This document shows, one piece after another, positions 1 to 6,767 of a stretch of DNA of 14,079 nucleotides. Origin of the DNA: an uncultured Eubacterium sp. (lineage in GTDB: Bacteria; Bacillota_A; Clostridia; Lachnospirales; Lachnospiraceae). The first letter of the stretch is position 1; each line of letters opens with the position of its first letter. The stretch spans positions 1 to 14,079 of the forward strand of contig CANTHI010000026.1 in NCBI GenBank assembly GCA_947653505.1. The letters are read 5' to 3'. The notes below the pieces were generated by a model. The model was not told where the DNA came from. It saw only the letters and a program-made list of their open reading frames with translations, and did no database searches. The position numbers were made by a program, and so were the translations under genes.

Positions 1-63
1 ACACAGCAGACGGGGCAAATTTCCTCTCCCAGCGTCCGCGCAGCCAAAAAGTAACGGAATCTC

Positions 64-1551
64 TTATGCGTACAGATGCAGTCTTTCATAAAACTGTCTC
101 ACATCCAGCGAAACCTGCAAATCCCTTCTCTGAATGTCTCTGGTCAGATGCAGCCGGTCTATGCCTGTCACCCGGGATAATGCTACATAAAGCTGTCCCA
201 CGTCAAAACAGTACGGATCCAGATTGACACTGTCATACGTCTGTCCCTGTGATTTATGTATCGTAACAGCAAATGCCACGCGCAGCGGAAGCTGTGTAAA
301 TTTTCCAGTGACAACCTGCTTTAGCGAAGGCTTTTTTGTATTTTCATCGAATACTACCTGATATTCGATGTCTTCCCATGTAAACGGTTCTATCTGTATG
401 CTGCGTCCATTATCAAACAGCACCTGGACAGAATTGTCTTTCAGCTTTTTCACAGTACCAAGCGAACCGTTCTGATAATCTCCTCCCGCGTCATTTAAAA
501 GGCTCATGACTCTTGCCCCCTCACATAAGACAAGTGACTGTTTCGTCGGCAGGGTGTCTTTGAAGTTCTCATTTGTTCCTTCATAGGTTTTCTTTTCTGC
601 GTGAAGCTGCTCCATCTTTTGCTGATTAACCTCATCTACCCGTTTATTTAACGCAGACATATAAATACCTGGCTGTTCTTCCCCGGCGGCATGTCTGTTA
701 AACCATCCGAGCGCGCTGGCGTCACCGTTGCGGATTTTATTCAGATAACCCAGAAGCTGGTCATCTCCCCTCTGGCGCATCACCTGCTTTAATGCGATCG
801 TACAAAAATTCATCTTCTCCCATCCGGGTGCCAGAAACGCGAATCCGGAAGAAATATCTTCCACCTGGCTGCTCCATCCTGTTTCTAATACTTCCCGGTC
901 TTTTGCAATGACTGGCGGCAGCTGGCTGAAGTCACCCACAACGATGACCTGCTTGCGTTTTTTTACCATCTGCTCTGCCTTATGGATGTATCTGCACAAA
1001 TAATCAAACAGATCGAATCTGCACATGCTGATCTCATCAATCACGATAATATCTGCAGCTTTTACGGTATCCTGAATCTTTCCAAGCGGCTGGTCCGGCA
1101 GATATGGCTGCGGTTTGATCCGGAATGCCCTGTGTATGGTAGCGCCGCCAATCTGCAACGCCGCAATTCCGGTTGGTGCACATACCAATATATTTTTTCC
1201 GCGCATCCGTTCCAGAAACGTATTCAGCAGATAAGACTTTCCCGTTCCGGCTTCTCCGGTCAGAAAGACATTCTCTCCCTGCAGTAAAAACTGAAAAGCA
1301 GCCTTCTGCTCATCATTCAGTGTGTCGTAGCCAGATCCGGTTTTGCTGCGATACGGCTGTCTGGTGGACGGCTGTTCTGGCAAAGGCTGCTGCACGAAAC
1401 AATCCAGCCACTGCTCTGCTTCATTTTTTGTCGCAAATCCCCGAAACTGACTGCCCGGATAACCATTTACCTGTTGTCTGCATTCTTCCCAGTCCGTAAA
1501 TATGCCTGTTGTCTTTCCTGTACGGACTGCGTAAAATTTATATTTTGCCAT
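64..1551 (-). CDS. PIF1/RecD-like ATP-dependent DNA helicase with N-terminal viroplasmin domain
   Basis: The 495-aa product is a superfamily 1B helicase of the PIF1/RecD type, expected to unwind DNA 5' to 3' in repair or replication; the biological substrate cannot be read from sequence. Residues about 3-50 match the caulimovirus viroplasmin / RNase H1 N-terminal fold (YAVRTGKTTGIF, then FRGFATKNEAEQWL), which binds RNA-DNA hybrids or duplexes in other proteins. Helicase motifs follow in order: Walker A GEAGTGKS at 99-106, motif Ia APTGIAAL at 125-132, Walker B IDEIS at 171-175, motif III GDFSQLPPV at 206-214, motif V IHKSQGQT at 431-438 and motif VI YVALSRV at 455-461. The ATG at 1551 has AAAGGAA nine bases upstream (1561-1567). 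The stop TAA lies at 64-66. The gene is complete and transcribed divergently from the dynamin operon; nothing ties it functionally to that operon. I am confident of the helicase family and of the N-terminal domain, but the exact subfamily name is uncertain. Confidence 0.93.
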   Translation of the reverse strand: MAKYKFYAVRTGKTTGIFTDWEECRQQVNGYPGSQFRGFATKNEAEQWLDCFVQQPLPEQPSTRQPYRSKTGSGYDTLNDEQKAAFQFLLQGENVFLTGEAGTGKSYLLNTFLERMRGKNILVCAPTGIAALQIGGATIHRAFRIKPQPYLPDQPLGKIQDTVKAADIIVIDEISMCRFDLFDYLCRYIHKAEQMVKKRKQVIVVGDFSQLPPVIAKDREVLETGWSSQVEDISSGFAFLAPGWEKMNFCTIALKQVMRQRGDDQLLGYLNKIRNGDASALGWFNRHAAGEEQPGIYMSALNKRVDEVNQQKMEQLHAEKKTYEGTNENFKDTLPTKQSLVLCEGARVMSLLNDAGGDYQNGSLGTVKKLKDNSVQVLFDNGRSIQIEPFTWEDIEYQVVFDENTKKPSLKQVVTGKFTQLPLRVAFAVTIHKSQGQTYDSVNLDPYCFDVGQLYVALSRVTGIDRLHLTRDIQRRDLQVSLDVRQFYERLHLYA

Positions 1552-1639
1552 TCTTCCGTATTCCTTTTATATGTTTTCTGCTTTGCACTGATTTTTTTTG
1601 CATTTTTGTTGTTTTTAATAATGATATTCTTATTCTCCT

Positions 1640-1669
1640 ATCTTACACTGGAACTCCCTGCCTTTGCAA
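1640..1669 (-). promoter_or_regulatory. candidate sigma-A promoter of the helicase gene
   Basis: Read on the minus strand, TTGCAA (1669-1664) is followed by an 18-bp spacer and TAAGAT (1645-1640) with a TG just before it. Transcription would start near 1633, giving a leader of about 80 bases before the helicase ATG. The -10 box is imperfect and the spacer is one base longer than ideal, so this is only a candidate. Confidence 0.4.
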
Positions 1670-1746
1670 GGAGAATTTTTGTATCTGGCATAAAACAGTA
1701 GCATTTTGAGGGGGCATGCTATTCCAGAATGTAAGAAGCTCCAGGA

Positions 1747-1769
1747 GCTTTCGTTAAAAATACGAAAGC
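1747..1769. repeat. perfect 8-bp inverted repeat, possible operator
   Basis: GCTTTCGT (1747-1754) and ACGAAAGC (1762-1769) form a perfect inverted repeat around a 7-base AT centre. It ends four bases before the -35 box of the rightward promoter, in the region shared by the divergent helicase and dynamin genes. It lies upstream of the expected transcription start, so it is better placed as a protein-binding operator or activator site than as an attenuator. No T-tract follows, so it is not a terminator. No regulator gene is visible in the window. Confidence 0.45.
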
Positions 1770-1773
1770 CAGT

Positions 1774-1802
1774 TTGCAATGATCCGTGTAATATGCTATA
1801 CT
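1774..1802 (+). promoter_or_regulatory. sigma-A promoter of the dynamin operon
   Basis: TTGCAA (1774-1779), a 17-bp spacer and TATACT (1797-1802) form a near-consensus vegetative promoter. A TG pair at 1794-1795 gives an extended -10 (TGC before TATACT). Transcription would begin around 1809, leaving a leader of roughly 48 bases before the first ATG at 1857. This is the best promoter seen in the window and the only strong one ahead of the plus-strand operon. Confidence 0.65.
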
Positions 1803-1856
1803 TAAAATACTACAGTCTTATATGAATTGTATCAGAAAGGAGTACAGTCGTATTTT

Positions 1857-4226
1857 ATGAGTATCAAAGAAGCCGAATCTGTTATCCAGTCCGTCATCCA
1901 GTCTCTTCAGGAGCTGAAAGCAGTCAGAAACTTTGGATTCAGCGGGGATCTGGAGCATATCAGAGAGCGGATCCGGGATCATACATTTAAGCTAGCCGTA
2001 GTTGGAGAATTTAGTTCCGGCAAATCTACGTTTATCAATTCTGTCATTGGCAGGGATTTGCTAAGTCATGCTGTCGATGAAACGACAGCTGCGATTACCT
2101 ATATTTATAACGTGGATGAGTCAGACGAAAGATGTGGGACATGCCGGATTCGTTTTACAGATGGCAGGGAGGAAGTGCTGGCGGATTATGCGTGCCTGTC
2201 AGAGTATAGTACTACAAAAAGCAGTATTTCTGTTGTGGATGTGATCCAGAGTATTTCTATTTATATCCATTTTCTGTCGGTGGATGTGCCGGTTGTGATT
2301 GTCGATACGCCGGGACTGAACGGGGTTGCGGATAAGCATAAGGATATGACGATCGAGGAAGTCAAAAAGGCGCATGCCTGTATTTATTTAATGTCTGTCC
2401 GGGGGCTGACGGAATCTGACATCAGCTTTATAAAAGTGCTTTCTTCGTATCAGAGTTTCTTTATTTTTGTCCAGAATTTTATAGACGCACTGAAGGCTTC
2501 GGAAGGCGAGACACCAGAGAAGAAAATCAGGAAAGCAGAAGAAATCATCCGCTCGGAGCTTTCCGGTTGTGGGACGATGCAGTATCAGATCTGTGCGATA
2601 TCGGCGCTGCAGGCGCTGGCGGCAAAAGATCCGGGTATCAAAAAGCTCTACGAACAGGACACGCAGCTGCTGACAGAGGAACGGCGTGCGCAGCTGCTGC
2701 CGGAATCTGGTTATCCTGTTTTTGAACAGCTTTTAACCGGGCATATCAGCTCCGGAAAGTATAAGCAGACGATGCTGGACTCTGCGGCAGCTAATCTGGA
2801 GTTTATGATCACATCAATGCTGGAGATTCTGCAGGATCAGAAGGCGGAAAATGAAGAACTTATGAAAACTGATTTCAGACAGCATGCGGTTTACAAGGCT
2901 GCGCAAAGGCTGGAAAAGCTGGAAGAAAAATGTGCCGGTAATTGGAAGAAGCTGGAAAACTTTATTGTGTCAAAAGACAAAGAAAACCGGAAACAGATCA
3001 AAGCAGGGCTGCGCAGGGAACTGGAGGAAACAGACCGTTGGATTGCAGGGCAGATTGACGAAAGGATCTGCAGGTTCGAAGATTTTGACAGGATCGAAAG
3101 CAAAACTGGAAAAAATGTTGGTGAGTATTTTTCCGACATGGCGTCAGAACGGATCAATACACAGATTATGCCAAAACTGAATCAGGATATACAGACCGCT
3201 TTTCAGGTACTTTATAGCGATGCGCTGCTGCGTGCAGCCAGATACGCGGGACAGGCTCCAAAGGTGCCGGAAGCGTTAAAGCTGGGCGGCGTCATTACGG
3301 ATTCGACAGATGCGACGAAGATGCATGTTGAGGACAGACTGAGAGAGCTGGAAACCAAAAAGAAAGAAGTCAGGCAGCTCTATCAGGTAAAAGAAGCTGT
3401 GAACAGGGAGAAGAGTACAGAGAGCAGGGAATATCAGAAGCAGCAGAGGCTGATACTGGATGAAGAACAGGCATATGAGAAACAAAGAGAAGAACTGGAA
3501 AGAAAAAGGATAGAGCTTGGCAGCAGACCTTCCATCAGGGAATACACAGAAAAACGGACAAAGAAGGTAAAACGGGAAGGATTTTTTGGAAGTATAGGGA
3601 ATTTTTTTCTGGGAGAGAAAGAAGAAACTTATTTTGTGACAGTACAGGATGATTCGGCACGGAAAAAGTGGAATAAAAAAAATGAAGAGATTAATACAAA
3701 ACTTTTTTCTGCACAAAAAGAGCACTATGCACAGATGGAACTTCTGACAGCCAGGAGAGATGAATTTGAAACGAAAATGCGTTCATCACAGCTGGAACTA
3801 GAGCGTCTTGGAGGACGGATCCGGAATCTGGAGCATGCGATTCTGGCGAAAGAGGAAGAGTACCAGAAGTATATGACGAATGCGAAAAAGGAGTTTTGTG
3901 ATGTGCAAAAAAGCGGGCTGAAAAAAAGCTTTCACGAAAAGCTGCTGGAGGATGGTCAGTCAGCCTGTATGCTGGACAATCTGGAAGATTATACCGACCA
4001 TATATCGCAAGTGCGGCTGCCAGAGCTGATCGAAAAAGTAATGAAAAATTTTGAAGCTTCCATTGACTGCCAGAAAAAAATGCTTACCGCCGTAATGCAG
4101 AAAAATACCGGCAGGCTGGAGCAGGAATATCTGGCACTGGGCAGGGAAGCAGAAGTACTGCAGGAGCTGGAGCAAAGACTGCAGATCTGCAAAGCAGAAG
4201 ACAGCAGAAGTAAAGAAGTGATATAA
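1857..4226 (+). CDS. dynamin-like GTPase 1
   Basis: The product is a 789-aa bacterial dynamin-family protein: an N-terminal GTPase domain followed by a long helical stalk. Members of this family hydrolyse GTP to polymerise on or reshape membranes. Numbered from the ATG at 1857: G1 GEFSSGKS at 50-57, G2 in ETTAAIT near 75, G3 DTPG at 150-153 (VIVDTPGLNG), and a G4-position NFID at 207-210 in which the usual lysine is phenylalanine. Residues from about 310 to 770 are highly charged and predicted coiled coil. They are interrupted at 574-600 by a glycine/aromatic segment beginning EGFFG, a likely membrane-contact loop also present in the next gene. An upstream in-frame TTG at 1827 exists, but AAAGGAG (1836-1842) lies downstream of it, so the ATG at 1857 (14-base spacing, somewhat long) is the better start. 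It is the first gene of the operon, separated from the next by a 218-bp repeat-filled gap. The precise role is unknown. Confidence 0.92.
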   Translation: MSIKEAESVIQSVIQSLQELKAVRNFGFSGDLEHIRERIRDHTFKLAVVGEFSSGKSTFINSVIGRDLLSHAVDETTAAITYIYNVDESDERCGTCRIRFTDGREEVLADYACLSEYSTTKSSISVVDVIQSISIYIHFLSVDVPVVIVDTPGLNGVADKHKDMTIEEVKKAHACIYLMSVRGLTESDISFIKVLSSYQSFFIFVQNFIDALKASEGETPEKKIRKAEEIIRSELSGCGTMQYQICAISALQALAAKDPGIKKLYEQDTQLLTEERRAQLLPESGYPVFEQLLTGHISSGKYKQTMLDSAAANLEFMITSMLEILQDQKAENEELMKTDFRQHAVYKAAQRLEKLEEKCAGNWKKLENFIVSKDKENRKQIKAGLRRELEETDRWIAGQIDERICRFEDFDRIESKTGKNVGEYFSDMASERINTQIMPKLNQDIQTAFQVLYSDALLRAARYAGQAPKVPEALKLGGVITDSTDATKMHVEDRLRELETKKKEVRQLYQVKEAVNREKSTESREYQKQQRLILDEEQAYEKQREELERKRIELGSRPSIREYTEKRTKKVKREGFFGSIGNFFLGEKEETYFVTVQDDSARKKWNKKNEEINTKLFSAQKEHYAQMELLTARRDEFETKMRSSQLELERLGGRIRNLEHAILAKEEEYQKYMTNAKKEFCDVQKSGLKKSFHEKLLEDGQSACMLDNLEDYTDHISQVRLPELIEKVMKNFEASIDCQKKMLTAVMQKNTGRLEQEYLALGREAEVLQELEQRLQICKAEDSRSKEVI

Positions 4227-4379
4227 AAGAAGCAGGGAAGCAGGAAAAAAGAAGCAGGGAAGCAGGAAAAAGAAGCAGGAAAGCAGGAAAAAAGAAGCAG
4301 GGAAGCAGGAAAAAAGAAACAGGGAAGCAGGAAAAAAGAAACAGGGAAGCAGGAAAAAAGAAACAGGAAAGATAAAAAA
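4227..4379 (+). repeat. 22-bp purine-rich tandem repeat, about seven copies, no T
   Basis: The unit is GAAGCAGGGAAGCAGG followed by six A. Copies begin at 4229, 4251 (21 bp, one A fewer), 4272, 4294, 4316, 4338 and 4360 (decayed). From copy 5 on, the first GAAGC becomes GAAAC. Positions 4225-4372 contain no T on the plus strand, so the array has no stop codon in any of the three forward frames and the mRNA has no U. It fills most of the 218-bp gap between the first two GTPase genes. AGGGA and AGGAA elements resemble Shine-Dalgarno sequences but no start codon follows within the array. It was probably made by replication slippage; any role in spacing, mRNA stability or translation is unproven. 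Confidence 0.9.
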
Positions 4380-4444
4380 GAAGCATTAAGAACAGAAGAA
4401 ATAGAAAAGAACAAAACAGAAAAGCAAAAGGAGTAACCGGACGA

Positions 4445-6766
4445 ATGAATACATATGAGCAGGAGTATCTGAAACATAAAGAAGACGTACTGGCGTGCCT
4501 TCAGGAAGCGGAAGATTTTTTCAGAGAATTTGGGTACGAAGAAGAAGCGCAGGCTGTGCAGGATCAGGCGGTAAATTTGAAAAATGGGGAATTTACGATT
4601 GTTCTGGTAGGAGAATTTAGCGCTGGAAAGTCCACTTTTTTAAATGCGTTAATGGGGGAACGGATTTTGCCGTCGTTTACGAATGAGACGACGGCGACGA
4701 TTAATTTCCTAAAGCATAAAAATAAGGCTGAAGATGGCGAGAGCGGATGCGTCTACTTTTATGATGGAACAAAGAAAAAGCTTGGGCAGGCTGATTTTGA
4801 GACCATTTCAAAATATGTCAGTACCGACAGCAGCGAGGATGTGGCAAAGCGGATCAGTCATCTGGACCTTTATCTGGATTCTAAATTTCTGGAAAATAAT
4901 GTGACGCTGGTAGACAGCCCGGGGCTGAATGGAGTTGCTGACGGACATCGTGAGATTACAGAGGCGCAGATAGCGCGTTCCAGCGCAAGTATTTTTTTGT
5001 TCAATGCGAAACAGCCCGGGAGCCATTCGGACTTTGAGTTTTTAAGAAACCTGCAGAAACGCGTAAAGAGTATTATTTGTGTTCTGAACCAGATCGACTG
5101 CATTAAAAAGACGGAAGGGCAGACCGTGGAAAGTGTGATTCAGAAGCTGAAAGAAAACTATAAAAAGCAGATTCCGGATGCGCAGGGGATTCCGGAGATC
5201 TTCCCGACGGCTGCTTATCCGGCGCTTGTTGCCAGAGGCAGCGCAAAGATGGAATACAATGGAAAAACGGAGTTTTCCGAAGAAGAAAAACAGGATTTTG
5301 AAAAAATGTCCCGCATGCAGGAATTTGAAGACCGGCTGTGGAGATTTCTGACACAGGGGGAAAAGGCAAAACAGGAACTGATGGCTCCGGCAGACCAGCT
5401 GGAAGCACAGTTAATCAGTATCAAAGAACGTAAAAAAAGCGAGCTGAATCTGCTTGAAGGAAAAACAGACGCTGGAGAACTGGAGCAGCAGCAGCTGGAA
5501 CTGGAAAAGCAGAAGGAAAAGCTGGAAGACACGATGCAGGAAAAATCGCGTGATATTCAGTCTGACTTAAAGCAGGCTTGTAAAGAGCTGATCGAAGAGG
5601 TAAATGCAGAGTCGGAGAGGCTGAAAAAAAGATATCTGGATCATATGGATCAGTGGACAGAGATCGAAGATATCGAAACTGATAAAATCCGGCATGACCT
5701 CGAAAAAGCGCTGGAACAGATTTCACAGGATGCATTTGATGGCATGAAAGAGCATGTCGCAGATATGATCGTGCAATATAGCGGCAGCATTATGGAAGAT
5801 ATAGATGAGCAGCTTGCGGACCAGTCCTTTCAGATTACAATCCGCGGAGAGATAGAAGAACAAAACGTGTTTCTTGGAATAGAGAAATATGAAAACGAAG
5901 CGAAGGAACTGGAGGAACAGATCAGGGAGCTGGATGAAAAGAGTGACCGCCTGGACTCTGACCTGATACAGGCGATGAAAAAAGAACAGAAGCGGGCAGC
6001 ACTGGAAGAAAAGCTGGAACGTATAAAAAATATGAAAGAGCAGTATGAGGAGACGTCCGCATTGTGTATTCCGGAGCGTCATTATTCCGTGAAAAAGGAA
6101 AGGAGCAAAAAACCATCGGAAGGTATCTTTGGATTTTGTAAAAAAATATTCGTAGGCAATGGCTATGAATGGATTGATGTGCCGGTTGTGGATTCCGAGG
6201 ATCGCGATGCGTATATTAAAGAACGGAACGCAAAAATCAAAAGATATGACCATGATATTTACAGTCAGGAAAAAGAAATTGAAAAACTGGAAAAAACAGA
6301 CGTCAGTGTGGATGAACTGGAACACCAGCGGAAGCGGCTGGAAGCAGCCATGAACAGAAAGCAGGCAGAGCTGGATGCTTTGCGGAATGCGTTTAAGATA
6401 AAATCGGACAGTCAGATAAAAAAAGGATTACGAAAGCAGAAGGCGGCAGTCTGTGATTTTATTGATGAGAATGTCCATAATTTTACAAAAATGTTTAGGA
6501 AAGAATTTAAGGACCGGCAGAATGTAGCGGCAACCCTTGTGATGGATGTGATCGCAGGGAAAATCAAAGCACAGATCGATACGAGGAAAAAAGAAATAGA
6601 AATGCTTCAGGAGAAGGCAAAGACCGCGATGGAAAGCAGGGAAGCGGCAGTTGCACTTATTCAGAAAGAGCTTGCCAGTCTGGAAGAGCTGCTGGAGAAA
6701 GCGCTGGATTTAAAGTCTGCTTTGGATGAAATTCAGGTAGACGCGATACTGGAGGAAAGTCTGTAA
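4445..6766 (+). CDS. dynamin-like GTPase 2
   Basis: This 773-aa dynamin-family protein is a paralogue of its two neighbours and is not a duplicate; they share motifs but little else. Motifs: G1 GEFSAGKS at 56-63, G2 ETTATI near 81-86, G3 DSPG at 157-160 (LVDSPGLNGVADGH) and G4-position NQID at 215-218, with glutamine replacing the standard lysine. Residues about 315-550 and 590-770 are long charged helices typical of the dynamin stalk. Between them, 559-584 holds EGIFGFCKKIFVG followed by YEWIDVPVVDS, matching the EGFFG segment of GTPase 1 in position and character; this is a candidate membrane-binding paddle. The ATG at 4445 has AAAAGGAG at 4427-4433, 11 bases upstream. The stop TAA (6764-6766) is one base before the next ATG, so GTPases 2 and 3 are almost certainly translationally coupled and may be made in fixed ratio. 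Confidence 0.93.
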   Translation: MNTYEQEYLKHKEDVLACLQEAEDFFREFGYEEEAQAVQDQAVNLKNGEFTIVLVGEFSAGKSTFLNALMGERILPSFTNETTATINFLKHKNKAEDGESGCVYFYDGTKKKLGQADFETISKYVSTDSSEDVAKRISHLDLYLDSKFLENNVTLVDSPGLNGVADGHREITEAQIARSSASIFLFNAKQPGSHSDFEFLRNLQKRVKSIICVLNQIDCIKKTEGQTVESVIQKLKENYKKQIPDAQGIPEIFPTAAYPALVARGSAKMEYNGKTEFSEEEKQDFEKMSRMQEFEDRLWRFLTQGEKAKQELMAPADQLEAQLISIKERKKSELNLLEGKTDAGELEQQQLELEKQKEKLEDTMQEKSRDIQSDLKQACKELIEEVNAESERLKKRYLDHMDQWTEIEDIETDKIRHDLEKALEQISQDAFDGMKEHVADMIVQYSGSIMEDIDEQLADQSFQITIRGEIEEQNVFLGIEKYENEAKELEEQIRELDEKSDRLDSDLIQAMKKEQKRAALEEKLERIKNMKEQYEETSALCIPERHYSVKKERSKKPSEGIFGFCKKIFVGNGYEWIDVPVVDSEDRDAYIKERNAKIKRYDHDIYSQEKEIEKLEKTDVSVDELEHQRKRLEAAMNRKQAELDALRNAFKIKSDSQIKKGLRKQKAAVCDFIDENVHNFTKMFRKEFKDRQNVAATLVMDVIAGKIKAQIDTRKKEIEMLQEKAKTAMESREAAVALIQKELASLEELLEKALDLKSALDEIQVDAILEESL

Positions 6767-6767
6767 T

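Noticed and set aside
1716..1757. 13-codon frame after GAGGGGG in the divergent intergenic region
   Set aside because: The purine stretch is only one base from the ATG, which is too close for initiation, and it lies upstream of the mapped promoter candidate.
4214..4375. Read-through extension of GTPase 1 into the repeat array in the -1 frame
   Set aside because: The -1 frame is open from 4214 to 4375, but there is no slippery site before the stop at 4224-4226 and the product would be only low-complexity repeat.
4227..4379. CRISPR array interpretation of the 22-bp repeat
   Set aside because: Units are directly adjacent with no unique spacers and no palindromic repeat; this is a simple tandem array.
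3989..4477. Minus-strand open frames across the 22-bp repeat array (up to 162 codons, Phe/Ser/Leu/Pro-rich)
   Set aside because: They are open only because the T-free array gives no stop on the complementary strand; low-complexity translation, no ribosome binding site, and overlap with real plus-strand genes.
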